Part shown: piece after piece, positions 8,385-17,093 of the stretch
How positions within the stretch are numbered: position 1 is the first letter of the stretch
Layout: every line of letters starts with the position of its first letter
Assembly (NCBI RefSeq): GCF_016616885.1
Contig: NZ_CP067102.1
Location: 496,001-560,000, forward strand
DNA from: Bradyrhizobium diazoefficiens
Lineage (GTDB): Bacteria; Pseudomonadota; Alphaproteobacteria; Rhizobiales; Xanthobacteraceae
Reading direction: 5' to 3'
DNA: 64,000 bases
Notes under the pieces: generated by a model
Databases searched by the model: none
What the model was told of the DNA's origin: nothing
Seen by the model: the letters and a program-made list of their open reading frames with translations, nothing else
Made by a program: the position numbers and the translations under genes

Positions 8385-8385
8385 T

Positions 8386-8686
8386 CATCCAAACAGAGCC
8401 ATAGGTTGAGATCAAGCACGGACTATTGCGGAAACCTGACCGGCATCCTCGCTGCGCAAACAGGACCTTGCATACATCATACTATTTACGATTTTTGCCG
8501 CTCGGCGAGCTGTGCACGAGGTGATCGACCGGTGACGGTTGATGCAGCGCGTGAGTCTTTCCTTGGTGCTGGCGCGTACCTCCGAGGGATATCTGCCAAC
8601 CGCCGCTATCAGCGGTAGAGCGGAGATCCATGCCCATCCAAGACAGGGTTGATGAGGTGCGCGGCGAGTGGAATTATCCGCGCGTG
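8386..8686. other. Intergenic region without a recognised gene
   Basis: Upstream region of the Crp/Fnr gene, reaching the stop of the DUF6455 gene. Short open frames here lack a ribosome-binding site and resemble nothing known. No terminator or repeat was seen. Confidence 0.5.
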
Positions 8687-9106
8687 TTAGCGCGGCGCGA
8701 GGTCGGCGCGATCGAGCGACTCCAGCGTCGAGGCGTTGCCGCAATAGCCGGGGTAGTTCTCCGCGGCGGTGCCGCTGGCGAGATCGCGGTCGCACTGCGC
8801 TTTGTGATTGCAGAGCGCGCACACCCGCTCCATGTCGCGCAACAACAGCGGCTGGGCGCGGCCGAGCCGCTCTTCGCTGATGCCGAGCTGCTCCAGCATT
8901 TTCGGCAGCTCGTCAGCGGCGTGGTGGCCGTGACGGACGAGGTCTTCGAGGTCGTCCGGGGCGATCCTGAGATCGTTCGCGATCCGGTCGAAATCGGAGC
9001 GATCGAGCTGCCGCAACTCGTTCAGCTCGCGGCGATGCTTCAGCCAATTCGCGAAGGACTCGATGAGGTCCTGGACGATGGGATAGGGCCTGCTTGCGGT
9101 GCTCAT
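8687..9106 (-). CDS. DUF6455 family protein
   Basis: 139 residues from MSTASRPYP; an upstream in-frame ATG at 9145 is less likely because it approaches the FixK-like box. The fold looks helical and soluble: SFANWLKHRRELNELRQLD, then DRIANDLRIAPDDLEDLVRHG, a DUF1127-like start. The C-terminal third has CALCNHKAQCDRD followed by GYCGN, a four-cysteine set that could bind metal or an Fe-S cluster. Function unknown; small proteins of this type are common in rhizobia. The box upstream suggests low-oxygen control. Confidence 0.72.
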   Translation of the reverse strand: MSTASRPYPIVQDLIESFANWLKHRRELNELRQLDRSDFDRIANDLRIAPDDLEDLVRHGHHAADELPKMLEQLGISEERLGRAQPLLLRDMERVCALCNHKAQCDRDLASGTAAENYPGYCGNASTLESLDRADLAPR

Positions 9107-9162
9107 TGCGAAGCTCCATTGGGCGATGGGAGCGAGACTAGGCACAATGGTGTAGAGGCGCG

Positions 9163-9176
9163 TTGCGCTGGATCAA
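9163..9176. promoter_or_regulatory. FixK-like box upstream of the DUF6455 gene
   Basis: TTGCGCTGGATCAA fits the Bradyrhizobium FixK2 consensus TTG[AC]-N6-[TG]CAA exactly and lies 57 bp upstream of the start at 9106, a usual distance for activation. Confidence 0.55.
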
Positions 9177-9190
9177 ATTGGAAGATCGGG

Positions 9191-9223
9191 CTCCCTAACC
9201 TCTCCCGCAAACGGGAGAGGGAG
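9191..9223. repeat. Short palindromic intergenic repeat
   Basis: CTCCCTAACCTCTCCCG and its near complement CGGGAGAGGGAG form a hairpin. Related text occurs at 24940-25100. Confidence 0.5.
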
Positions 9224-9242
9224 CGCACCTTTCGCGGGGCAG

Positions 9243-10028
9243 TTATCTAAACCGCTCCGCCGCCCACGCATACAGGCTGCCGGGGATCGGATTCTCGCCA
9301 CCGCGGCCCTTGGGCGAGATGTGCAGGCCGATGATCTCGGGGTTGGTGACGAGGCCGAGATAGCTCGAGGGATCGAAGAACAGTTTGGGTTCGGCGTGCA
9401 CGGCGTAGAACGACTGCTTCGGCAGCGCATTCTGCAACGCGTCGGTGCGGCGGGCGAGCGCGGTCAGCGCCGCCGGTCCGAAGATCGCGACGCGAATATC
9501 GGAAAGACGGTTCGAGCCGCCGCGCAGGCGGCGCATCAGGAAGGTGATGCGGTGGCGCACCGACAACCAGTTCGGCGTCAGCTCCTCCTGCTCCATCAGC
9601 TCCTCGAACGCGGCGACGATGCCGTGCTCGGGCGGCAGATAGAGCACGGAGTTGCCGAGCTGGCGCGGCCGCTCCCAGGCGAAATAAGGTTTTGCCGGAT
9701 CGATCGTGGCGGGCTTGAGCAGCAGCACGTCGGCATCGAGCCAGAGGCCAAGACCCTTCGCCATCAGCTTCATGCGGAAGAAGTCGCTGAACTGCAGCGT
9801 GGTCCAGTCGCGCCAGCTGCCGTCCGGCTGCGGCGGCCGCAGCCGTTCGGAGAACGCATGCGGCAGGATCGCTTCGGCATCGGCATTGCCGACGCCGGCG
9901 GGAAGACCAGGAATGGTGTCAAAGCTGTAGACCGTGACCTTGTGGCCGGCCGCAAGCTGCGAGCGCAGACAGGTCTGGCGCAGCGCGTCCATCGGGCCAT
10001 GCCAGAAGGTGACGATCTCGGGCAGCAT
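9243..10028 (-). CDS. Glycosyltransferase with DXD motif (GT32/alpha-1,4-glycosyltransferase type)
   Basis: 261 residues, cytoplasmic. It probably moves a sugar from a nucleotide donor onto a surface glycan. The start MLPEIVTFWHGPMDALRQTCLRS and the DXD motif GLWLDADVLLLKP (metal/nucleotide-sugar site, about residue 98) match the family whose members carry a Gly-sugar DXD region; KPYFAWERPRQLGNSVLYLP is the usual next segment. No transport or other polysaccharide genes are adjacent, so the acceptor is unknown. Confidence 0.75.
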   Translation of the reverse strand: MLPEIVTFWHGPMDALRQTCLRSQLAAGHKVTVYSFDTIPGLPAGVGNADAEAILPHAFSERLRPPQPDGSWRDWTTLQFSDFFRMKLMAKGLGLWLDADVLLLKPATIDPAKPYFAWERPRQLGNSVLYLPPEHGIVAAFEELMEQEELTPNWLSVRHRITFLMRRLRGGSNRLSDIRVAIFGPAALTALARRTDALQNALPKQSFYAVHAEPKLFFDPSSYLGLVTNPEIIGLHISPKGRGGENPIPGSLYAWAAERFR

Positions 10029-10065
10029 GAGGCAAAGCTATACGGGATAACGAAGGCAAAGAAAA

Positions 10066-10094
10066 AGCCCCGGCGCGGATGACGCGCCGGGGCT
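10066..10094 (-). terminator. Rho-independent terminator of leuD
   Basis: 12-bp perfect stem AGCCCCGGCGCG/CGCGCCGGGGCT with a 5-base loop, followed on the minus strand by TTTTTC. Confidence 0.85.
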
Positions 10095-10107
10095 CGAACG
10101 AAAATCT

Positions 10108-10156
10108 GAGCATGATCCGGAAAAGTGTGCAGCGGTTTTCCGAAAAGATCATGCTC
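10108..10156. repeat. Rhizobiales-type dispersed palindrome
   Basis: GAGCATGATC at the left and GATCATGCTC at the right, enclosing a second inverted pair GGAAAA/TTTTCC. This is a common intergenic repeat in Rhizobiales genomes. It lies between the leuD stop and its terminator. Confidence 0.75.
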
Positions 10157-10168
10157 AAAAATATGAGA

Positions 10169-10774
10169 TCAGGCCCAGGCGCGTTCGCGCTTGAGCTTAT
10201 CCTCGTAGGTGTCGATCGAGGACTTCTTCTCCATCGTGAGACCGATGTCGTCGAGGCCGTTGATCAGGCAGTGCTTGCGGAACGGGTCGATCTCGAACTT
10301 GACCTTGCCGCCATCAGGACCGCGGATCTCCTGGTTCGGCAGGTCGATCGTCAGTGTCGCGTTGGCGCCGCGCTCGGCGTCGTCGAACAGCTTGTCGAGG
10401 TCTTCCTGCGACACGCGGATCGGCAGAATGCCGTTCTTGAAGCAGTTGTTGTAGAAGATGTCGCCGAACGAGGTCGAGATCACGCAGCGGATGCCGAAGT
10501 CGAGCAGCGCCCAGGGCGCGTGCTCGCGGCTCGAGCCGCAGCCGAAATTGTCGCCGGCGACCAGCACCTTCGCATTGCGATAGGCGGACTGGTTGAGGAC
10601 GAAATCCCGGTTCTCGCTACCGTCGTCCTGGTAACGCTGCTCGGAGAAAAGCCCCTTGCCAAGCCCGGTGCGCTTGATGGTCTTGAGGTACTGCTTCGGA
10701 ATGATCATGTCGGTGTCGACATTGATGATCTTCAGCGGCGCCGCGACGCCTTCCAGCGTAGTGAACTTGTCCAT
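10169..10774 (-). CDS. leuD: 3-isopropylmalate dehydratase small subunit
   Basis: 201 residues. With LeuC it isomerises 2-isopropylmalate to 3-isopropylmalate in leucine synthesis. The swivel-domain signature is intact: [14 protein letters not shown] near the N-terminus and [17 protein letters not shown] (about residues 74-90), which binds substrate. The C-terminal part [22 protein letters not shown] is typical. It lies about 1.7 kb downstream of leuC on the same strand, with unrelated small genes between, so the two subunits are probably transcribed separately. Confidence 0.96.
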   Translation of the reverse strand: MDKFTTLEGVAAPLKIINVDTDMIIPKQYLKTIKRTGLGKGLFSEQRYQDDGSENRDFVLNQSAYRNAKVLVAGDNFGCGSSREHAPWALLDFGIRCVISTSFGDIFYNNCFKNGILPIRVSQEDLDKLFDDAERGANATLTIDLPNQEIRGPDGGKVKFEIDPFRKHCLINGLDDIGLTMEKKSSIDTYEDKLKRERAWA

Positions 10775-10853
10775 GGTTGCGCTTCCCGAGGGTGGTTAGG
10801 GACCGCGTATTTATCGCGATCGGCGGGCGAATCCTAGGCCGATTTCGGCAGAT

Positions 10854-11252
10854 CTAGTCTGCCTTGGCCTCAATCGCCGCCATATCGTCGTCCGACAGGC
10901 CGAAATGGTGGCCGATCTCGTGAATCAGGACGTGGCGGACGATATGGCCGAGGCTCTCGTCGTGCTCGGCCCAGTAGTCCAGGATCGGCCGGCGGTAGAG
11001 CCAGACCATGTTGGGCAGCCGCGCCACGTCGCCAAAGCTCTGCTGGGGCAGGCCGACGCCCTGGAACAGGCCGAGCAGGTCGAATTCGCTCTCGCATTCC
11101 ATCTCGTCCAGGACCTCCTCGGTGGGAAAGTCGTCGACGCGGATGATCAGGCCTTCGCAGAGGCCGCGGAATTCCGCCGGCAGGCGCTCGAAAATGTCGT
11201 GCGCCGTCACTTCCATCTCGGCCAGCGAGGGCGCTTTCAGGTCGATCCACAT
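10854..11252 (-). CDS. Minimal zincin-type metallopeptidase family protein
   Basis: 132 residues. The zinc motif HEIGHHFGLSDDDM (HExxHxxGxxD) near residue 111 identifies the short zincin family (PF06262) of small cytoplasmic proteins; substrate unknown. MVWLYRRPILDYW just before it is conserved. There is no signal peptide. The gene is on the same strand as leuD, about 80 bp upstream of its start. Confidence 0.85.
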   Translation of the reverse strand: MWIDLKAPSLAEMEVTAHDIFERLPAEFRGLCEGLIIRVDDFPTEEVLDEMECESEFDLLGLFQGVGLPQQSFGDVARLPNMVWLYRRPILDYWAEHDESLGHIVRHVLIHEIGHHFGLSDDDMAAIEAKAD

Positions 11253-11374
11253 GCGTCTCTCTTAGCGTGGGTTCCGCGGCGATGCATCCGGCTTTATAAG
11301 CGCGTGAGGTTGACGGGCGCCGCCAAAACGGGGAGCTTGGGGCCTCGATGGGGATGGTTCAGGTGGGCAGCAAA

Positions 11375-11701
11375 ATGCGAGCAAAAACAGCGCTGACGCT
11401 ACTGTGCATGGGGTTGTTTTCGCCGTTTTGCGTTGGCGCAGAGGCCCAGCCCCTTGCCCAGACGGCCGGCACCGAAGTCCGTGTGGCCCAGGCGGTCTCG
11501 CCCGATGACGTCCCGCCGCCGCGCAGGCGGCCCCAGACCCGCTTGCGCGTCACGCCCTATTACACCCCGGACGGCGTCTATCCGCGCTACTACCCGGGCC
11601 CGGATGCGGTCCGCGAGTGCAACGCCACCTATGTGCAGGAATTCCGGCCGAGCGGCACGGTGATCGTGCCGCATATGAGCTGCTACTGGCGTCGCGGCTG
11701 A
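11375..11701 (+). CDS. Small exported protein of unknown function
   Basis: 108 residues from MRAKTALTLLC, chosen over an in-frame ATG 9 codons earlier because AGGTGGG precedes it. A signal peptide (ALTLLCMGLFSPFCVGAEA) is followed by PPPRRRPQTRLRVTPYYTP, a basic proline-rich stretch, and a C-terminal part with two Cys (VRECNATY and PHMSCYW), perhaps disulfide-bonded. Tyr-rich periplasmic proteins of this kind are frequent in Bradyrhizobium and of unknown role. Confidence 0.65.
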   Translation: MRAKTALTLLCMGLFSPFCVGAEAQPLAQTAGTEVRVAQAVSPDDVPPPRRRPQTRLRVTPYYTPDGVYPRYYPGPDAVRECNATYVQEFRPSGTVIVPHMSCYWRRG

Positions 11702-11727
11702 GCCGAGTGTTGAGGGCCGCGGTCGTC

Positions 11728-11991
11728 ATGGCGAAATGGATTGCTCTCGCTGTTGTTGTTGCGCTCACCGCTGGCCTGCCTCAGGCTTCCGCGACTCAGA
11801 GAGTGACGAAGCTGCCGGATGCCTCCGCCGGGCGCGCGGTGTTCGATGCGCGACGACATCTGCGATACGACAACATCGCGCGGTACTCTCCGCGTCCCGA
11901 TCCGCACTATTATGCGCGGCCCGTCTATTACCGTCCCTATCCCTACGCCGTGCCCGCGCCCTTCGCGTTCGGCTACGGGCCGTTTTGGTGA
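11728..11991 (+). CDS. Small exported Tyr/Pro-rich protein
   Basis: 87 residues. Signal peptide MAKWIALAVVVALTAGLPQASA, then a short mature protein ending in a Tyr/Pro-rich run (HYYARPVYYRPYPYAVP). It begins 26 bp after the preceding small exported gene on the same strand, so the two may be co-transcribed. No ribosome-binding site is obvious. Function unknown. Confidence 0.55.
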   Translation: MAKWIALAVVVALTAGLPQASATQRVTKLPDASAGRAVFDARRHLRYDNIARYSPRPDPHYYARPVYYRPYPYAVPAPFAFGYGPFW

Positions 11992-12107
11992 CGCCAGCAA
12001 TTCGTTCATTCATGACGCGTTCACGTCGCCGTCCCCCGCGCCGCATCTGCCGCTGGCATCATTGGCACCGCTGGCACTATCCGTACCGCTATTGGTAACG
12101 CCAGCCA

Positions 12108-12185
12108 CCGTCATTCCGGGGCTCGCGAAGCGAGAGCCCGGAATCTCGAGCTTCCGGGTTCGCCCTGCGGCGCCCGGAATGACGG
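12108..12185. repeat. Dispersed repeat with TCATTCCGGGG ... CCCGGAATGAC ends
   Basis: One of five related palindromes in the window (also at 35744, 37331, 44526 and 60063). The outer arms are complementary and an inner hairpin GGCTCGCGAAGCGAGAGCC is present. Confidence 0.75.
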
Positions 12186-12213
12186 CGGGTAACGAAAGCC
12201 CTTTGGCTCAAAG

Positions 12214-12417
12214 CTAATCCTTCGGCCTCCACGACGCGGACTTCCATGGCAACAGGTTCTCGAGTTTCCACTGCCGAAATATCGCCGGCGGCCAGCGGCT
12301 GAGCCTTGAGGTCTCCTCGACCTCGGGCTTGGCGACGATGCGCAGCCGCGTTGCGCGCCGCCGGTGCTGGCGGGTCGCCTCGCTGATCAGGTCGACATAT
12401 TCGGGCTTGTTGGCCAT
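12214..12417 (-). CDS. Small hypothetical protein
   Basis: 67 residues, basic and Trp-rich (ATRQHRRRATRLRIV, SRWPPAIFRQWKLENLLPW). GAGGA lies just before the start. No signal peptide or known domain is seen; coding status rests on the ribosome-binding site and the gap it fills downstream of leuC. Confidence 0.5.
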   Translation of the reverse strand: MANKPEYVDLISEATRQHRRRATRLRIVAKPEVEETSRLSRWPPAIFRQWKLENLLPWKSASWRPKD

Positions 12418-12509
12418 GAGGCGTCCTCGCGAAACCGCCGCGAGGACGAGAATGTGGGCGAGCCGCTTAACGGCCGTTTGCCGCGATCGCTACAATTGCA
12501 GCGAGTGGC

Positions 12510-13916
12510 TCAGCGCCACTCCCTGACGTCGACGAAGTGACCAGCGATTGCAGCCGCCGCCGCCATCGCGGGCGACACCAGATGGGTGCGGCCCTTGAAA
12601 CCCTGGCGTCCCTCGAAGTTGCGGTTCGAGGTCGAGGCGCAGCGCTCTTCCGGGGCCAGCTTGTCCGGGTTCATCGCGAGGCACATCGAGCAACCGGGCT
12701 CGCGCCATTCGAAGCCGGCCTTGATGAAGATCTTGTCGAGGCCCTCAGCTTCGGCCTGCTCCTTCACGATGCCGGAGCCCGGCACGACCATGGCGTTGAC
12801 GCTGCCTGCGACCTGCTTGCCTTCCGCGATCTTCGCGGCAGCGCGCAAGTCTTCGATGCGGCCATTGGTGCAGGAGCCGATAAAGACGCGGTCGAGCTTG
12901 ATGTCGGTGATCTTCGTTCCCGCAGTCAGCCCCATATACTTCAGCGCGCGATGCTTGGAGAGACGCTTGGCCTCGTCCGCGATCTTGTCGGGATCGGGCA
13001 CGATGCCCGTCACGGAGATCACGTCCTCAGGGCTCGTGCCCCACGTCACGATCGGCGGCAGTTTTGCGGCGTCGAGGCGCAGTTCGTGGTCGAAATGCGC
13101 GCCTTCATCAGAACGCAGGTTCTCCCAGTAGCGCATCGCTGCGTCCCAGGCCGCGCCCTTCGGCGACTTCGGACGGTCACGCAGGAAATCGTAGGCCTTC
13201 TGGTCGGGCGCAACGAGGCCGGCGCGGGCGCCGCCTTCGATCGACATGTTGCAGACCGTCATGCGACCTTCCATCGAGAGCGAACGGATCGCGTCGCCGG
13301 CGTATTCCAGCACGTAGCCGGTGCCACCGGCGGTGCCGATCTCGCCGATGATGGCCAGGATGATGTCCTTGCCCGTCACGCCGTCCGGCAATTTGCCGTC
13401 GACGGTGACGCGCATGTTCTTTGCCTTCTTCTGGATCAGCGTCTGCGTCGCCAGCACGTGCTCGACCTCGCTAGTGCCGATGCCGTGCGCGAGCGCGCCG
13501 AATGCGCCATGCGTCGAGGTGTGGCTGTCACCGCAGACGATCGTGGTGCCGGGCAGGGTAAAGCCCTGCTCCGGGCCGATGACGTGGACGATGCCCTGGC
13601 GCTTGTCGAATTCGTTGTAATATTCGATGCCGAATTCCTTGGCGTTGTCGGCGAGCGCCTTGATCTGCTCGATGCTTTCAGGATCCGGATTCGGCTTGGT
13701 GCGATCGGTGGTCGGCACGTTGTGGTCGACGACGGCGAGCGTCTTCTCGGGCGCGTGGACCTTGCGGCCGGTGGCGCGCAGACCTTCGAACGCCTGCGGC
13801 GAGGTCACCTCGTGCACCAGATGGCGGTCGATATAGAGCAGGCAGGTGCCGTCGTCGGCTTCGTGCACCAGATGGTCGTTCCAGATCTTGTCGTACAATG
13901 TGGTCGGCTTGGACAT
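12510..13916 (-). CDS. leuC: 3-isopropylmalate dehydratase large subunit
   Basis: 468 residues, full length. It carries the [4Fe-4S] cluster of isopropylmalate isomerase. Cluster ligands are the Cys of [13 protein letters not shown] and the two of [33 protein letters not shown] and [20 protein letters not shown] segments are as expected. Needs LeuD. A 15-bp palindrome lies about 73 bp upstream of the start. Confidence 0.97.
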   Translation of the reverse strand: MSKPTTLYDKIWNDHLVHEADDGTCLLYIDRHLVHEVTSPQAFEGLRATGRKVHAPEKTLAVVDHNVPTTDRTKPNPDPESIEQIKALADNAKEFGIEYYNEFDKRQGIVHVIGPEQGFTLPGTTIVCGDSHTSTHGAFGALAHGIGTSEVEHVLATQTLIQKKAKNMRVTVDGKLPDGVTGKDIILAIIGEIGTAGGTGYVLEYAGDAIRSLSMEGRMTVCNMSIEGGARAGLVAPDQKAYDFLRDRPKSPKGAAWDAAMRYWENLRSDEGAHFDHELRLDAAKLPPIVTWGTSPEDVISVTGIVPDPDKIADEAKRLSKHRALKYMGLTAGTKITDIKLDRVFIGSCTNGRIEDLRAAAKIAEGKQVAGSVNAMVVPGSGIVKEQAEAEGLDKIFIKAGFEWREPGCSMCLAMNPDKLAPEERCASTSNRNFEGRQGFKGRTHLVSPAMAAAAAIAGHFVDVREWR

Positions 13917-13988
13917 GAGCTTCAGCTCCGGGAATGTTGTGTCGGCGGATATGCGCGGTCACGCGCGGGCAACAGGGCAGTCTTCAGC

Positions 13989-14003
13989 GCAGCTTTAAGC
14001 TGC
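13989..14003. promoter_or_regulatory. Palindrome upstream of leuC
   Basis: GCAGCTT-T-AAGCTGC, 7-bp perfect arms around one base, in the 327-bp region between leuC and rplS. It could be an operator or a small hairpin; no regulator is known for this sequence. Nothing else but the rplS terminator was seen in that region. Confidence 0.35.
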
Positions 14004-14192
14004 GGGACTAAGCTCTGACGTTGCCGAGGTCGCGAAGCGTCCGAAGAACCGGCCAGGCAACCGCGAGCGATCGTCGATGACGACGCGCTGGGGGGTTACG
14101 AGGCTGGTCAGATCTGGAAACATTCCAAGAATATATAGCAGGGAGATTTGGAAGCGCGAGGGCTTTGACGCGCACGGCTGACGCAACAAAAA

Positions 14193-14217
14193 AGCGCGGG
14201 GCGTTTGGCCCCGCGCT
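14193..14217 (-). terminator. Rho-independent terminator of rplS
   Basis: AGCGCGGGGC/GCCCCGCGCT stem, 5-base loop, followed on the minus strand by TTTTTTG. Confidence 0.9.
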
Positions 14218-14243
14218 CACTGGAATTCGTCTGTAAGCGGAGC

Positions 14244-14624
14244 TTACTCGTTGACGGCCTTGGCGTGCTCAGTCTTCTCGACGATGCGGGCCGACTTGCC
14301 GCGGAGGTTGCGGAGGTAATAGAGCTTGGCGCGACGCACCTTGCCGCGGCGCACCACCTTGATCGAGTCGATCATCGGCGACATCACCGGGAACACGCGC
14401 TCGACACCTTCGCCGTACGAAATCTTGCGCACGGTGAAGCTCTCGTTGAGGCCAGCGCCGGAACGGCCGATGCAGACGCCTTCATAGGCCTGCACGCGGG
14501 TGCGGTCGCCTTCGACGACCTTCACGTTGACGATCACGGTGTCGCCGGGACCGAATTCCGGAATGTCCTTGCCGGCGGACAGCTTGTCGAATTGCTCTTT
14601 TTCGAGCTGTTGGATCAGGTTCAT
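14244..14624 (-). CDS. rplS: 50S ribosomal protein L19
   Basis: 126 residues. It lies at the 30S-50S interface of the ribosome. Signatures: [29 protein letters not shown], then [24 protein letters not shown] and [23 protein letters not shown]. The C-terminal extension ([10 protein letters not shown]) is short. Last gene of the ffh-rpsP-rimM-trmD-rplS group and followed by a strong terminator. Confidence 0.97.
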   Translation of the reverse strand: MNLIQQLEKEQFDKLSAGKDIPEFGPGDTVIVNVKVVEGDRTRVQAYEGVCIGRSGAGLNESFTVRKISYGEGVERVFPVMSPMIDSIKVVRRGKVRRAKLYYLRNLRGKSARIVEKTEHAKAVNE

Positions 14625-14734
14625 GGGTAAATCTCCATCGGCGCGCCCAGCCTTGCGAAACGGGGGCTGCGCGAAATTCGTTTATCCAGCCATTGCGGAT
14701 GTGGCCGCTCCTATAAGGCAAGCCGGAGCGTTTG

Positions 14735-15490
14735 TCACCCGTCTGTCTTGGTTTTTGGCGTTTTTTGGCGCCGGGGCCGATTCGGGGCTTTGGGCGGGAT
14801 TTGGGCCCATAAATCGGGCCGCCGTGCCGCCGTCAGGGCCTCGGATTGCGCCCGCCGCCAGGCCGCAACCTTGGCATGGTCGCCCGAGGTCAGAATGTCC
14901 GGAATCGGGACCCCCTCGAACAGCTGTGGGCGGGTGTACTGGGGGTATTCGAGCAGGCCGTCCGAAAAACTCTCCTCGGTTCCCGAGGCTTCCTTTCCCA
15001 TGACGCCCGGCAACAGACGAACGCAGGCGTCGATCAGGGCTAACGCGGCGATTTCGCCCCCGGACAGCACGTAATCGCCGATCGAAACCTCCTCCAGGTC
15101 GCGCCCGTCAATCACCCGCTGGTCGATCCCCTCGAACCGCCCGCAGACGATCAGGGGGCCGGGGCCCTGGGCGAGCTCGGCGACACGGGCCTGGGTCAAT
15201 GGCCGACCGCGCGGGCTCATCAGCAGTTTCGGCCGGTCCGGTTTGATCGCGGCGGCATCGATCGCCGCCGCGAGAACATCCGCCCGCAGCACCATGCCCG
15301 GGCCGCCGCCGGCGGGGGTGTCGTCGACGCTGCGATGACGGTCCGTGGCGGAGGCACGGATGTCCCGCGCCTCGATTTCCCAGAGCCCGGATGCCAGCGC
15401 CCGGCCGGCCAGGCTCACGCCGAGCGGTCCCGGAAACATCTCCGGAAACAGCGTCAGCACCGTCGCGCGCCAGGGTGAGGGATCGGTCAT
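14735..15490 (-). CDS. trmD: tRNA (guanine37-N1)-methyltransferase
   Basis: 251 residues. Adds a methyl group from SAM to G37 of tRNAs, preventing +1 frameshifting. The trefoil-knot SAM site is seen in [34 protein letters not shown] and [31 protein letters not shown] at the start and [11 protein letters not shown] later are typical. The C-terminus is basic. It is separated from rimM by two extra genes, an atypical arrangement. Confidence 0.96.
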   Translation of the reverse strand: MTDPSPWRATVLTLFPEMFPGPLGVSLAGRALASGLWEIEARDIRASATDRHRSVDDTPAGGGPGMVLRADVLAAAIDAAAIKPDRPKLLMSPRGRPLTQARVAELAQGPGPLIVCGRFEGIDQRVIDGRDLEEVSIGDYVLSGGEIAALALIDACVRLLPGVMGKEASGTEESFSDGLLEYPQYTRPQLFEGVPIPDILTSGDHAKVAAWRRAQSEALTAARRPDLWAQIPPKAPNRPRRQKTPKTKTDG

Positions 15491-15575
15491 GGCCGCTGGT
15501 TAGGGCATTGCGGCCGGGAGGTCGAGGCCTGAACGGGCCGCGGCCTTCTAGGCCAGGTCATTCGTAGTGCGCAGC

Positions 15576-16257
15576 CTATTTCTTACGACCGTATTCGACG
15601 AGCTCGCTTGTGCTGCTGTTCACCAAATGATTGTCGGCCCGAGACACGAAGCTGCGCTTGACCCAATGATCGATCGCTGGTGCATACCAAGTCTGCGCCG
15701 TGATCTCTCCCTTCTTGGACGGATCGTTGATCGAGTGTCTGGAGACGATCGTTTCGGATCTTGAATGTGTCGAACCTGCCGGCCTTGGTGGTGATGGTTT
15801 CCTGACCGACAACTTTTGAATTGACGGACCGTCTGAAAATGTTGCCGTTCTGCGAGTTGACATCGTCTGCGGTGACATTCCAGGCGGCGCCAACCTTCAG
15901 CGGCATACGAATGCCCGACCCATCAATCGGCTGATATTTCCATGGGCCTGTGCTCTTCAAGTTCCATGACCGGTCATAGATATTGAGCCGATCACCGCTC
16001 TTGCCTCCAGTGATATCAACGCGGATGTCGCCAGGGTTCACTTCGGTGACGATCGATTTGCGGACTTCAGTGCTCCCGCCGATTTCGTCTCGCACCTCGT
16101 ATGTCCAGAAGTCGCCCGGCATCGGCTCTTCCATTGAAGCGGGCGACTTTGTTTCGACCCCACTTGAAGCACCAGGCAGGGCGTCTCTCTCGGCGGCTTG
16201 TGCCGCGGGGACGCCCGCGAGCAGGCAAATCATCGCCGCGGTGGCGCAACGAGACAT
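15576..16257 (-). pseudogene. Frameshifted paralogue of the 16307-16975 exported protein
   Basis: The frame starting MSRCATAAMICLLAGVPAAQA (GGAGG before it) encodes a signal peptide and a domain matching the upstream neighbour (GDFWTYEVRDEIGGSTEV; KSTGPWKYQPIDGSGIRMPL) as far as TFKI. It then leaves frame. One extra base at the GG doublet 15756-15757 explains this: removing it gives KIETIVSRHSINDPSKK and continues to WYAPAIDHWVKR and the end ELVEYGRKK, parallel to the intact copy (KIETSLEMRNANDPTKK, ELIEYGRR). Either a recent pseudogene or a sequencing error. Confidence 0.8.
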
Positions 16258-16306
16258 TAGGTGCCTCCAGCGGGATCCATAGTGATCGGAATCCGTCGAC
16301 CAGCGA

Positions 16307-16975
16307 CTAGCGGCGGCCATATTCGATCAGCTCGACCGAGCCCTTGTCGTTGACCTTGCCAGCCGACTTGTTGACCCAAGCGCGCTTTACCCAATGATTG
16401 AGTGCCGGCGCGTACCACGTCTGCTGCTCGGTCTGAAACTTCTTGGTCGGATCATTCGCGTTTCGCATCTCGAGCGACGTCTCAATCTTGTACGTCTCGA
16501 ACGTGCCGGCGCGCGTCGTGATGCTTTCTTGACTGATAACTTTCGATTTGACCGAGCGCTTCAGACTGGCACCGCTACTGCTATTGAAGTCACTCGAGCT
16601 GGCTGACCAGGACTTGCCGACCTGAAGTGGGGCCTTGATGCCCGAGCCGTCGTTTGGGGTAAATTTCCACGTACCATTGTCGACGACATTCCACGAATGA
16701 TCGAACGTCTGGAATCCCACGCCCGGCTTTCCGAGAAAGGTCAGGCGGATGCCGATTTCGGTGGGGGATACATCGGTTATTGTTTGGGTGACCGTAGATT
16801 TCAGCTCGCCCGTGATCTCGTCGCGAACTTCGAAGGTCCAGCGATCGCCCGTCTGCGGCTCTTGCTGCTCCGGCGTCTCCGTGGTCGCGGGCGGTTGGCT
16901 CGGCGGCGTCTGCGCCGCTAGCACAGTCGCAGACATGAGCAGGCCGATCGTTGCCAGAAGACAGCGGCACAACAT
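16307..16975 (-). CDS. Exported protein of unknown function, intact tandem paralogue
   Basis: 222 residues from MLCRCLLATIGLLMSATVLAA (GGAG before it); a longer frame to 17050 lacks support. After the signal peptide comes a short Pro/Thr/Gln stretch and a beta-rich domain: GDRWTFEVRDEITGELKSTVTQTI, NVVDNGTWKFTPNDGSGI, ISQESITTRAGTFETYKIET, QTWYAPALNHWVKR. Probably periplasmic or outer-membrane lipoprotein-like but without a lipobox. It sits between rimM and trmD, 49 bp before its frameshifted copy. Family not recognised. Confidence 0.75.
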   Translation of the reverse strand: MLCRCLLATIGLLMSATVLAAQTPPSQPPATTETPEQQEPQTGDRWTFEVRDEITGELKSTVTQTITDVSPTEIGIRLTFLGKPGVGFQTFDHSWNVVDNGTWKFTPNDGSGIKAPLQVGKSWSASSSDFNSSSGASLKRSVKSKVISQESITTRAGTFETYKIETSLEMRNANDPTKKFQTEQQTWYAPALNHWVKRAWVNKSAGKVNDKGSVELIEYGRR

Positions 16976-17093
16976 CTGAAGCTCCGGTGTTTGGAAGACG
17001 CATGGAGGGCGATACAACCCAAGCGTGATCCAGCCGGATGCCCAATGCAAGTGAAGATTTCGCGAGATTTATGAGCGAGCCGTTACCGCTCTG

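Noticed and set aside
12537..14018. 493-codon open frame antisense to leuC
   Set aside because: LeuC is certain on the minus strand and no ribosome-binding site or domain supports the other.
14101..14150. Possible Irr box upstream of leuC (ATTCCAAGAAT)
   Set aside because: The half-sites are in the wrong order and spacing for AGAA-N-TTCT; too weak to list.
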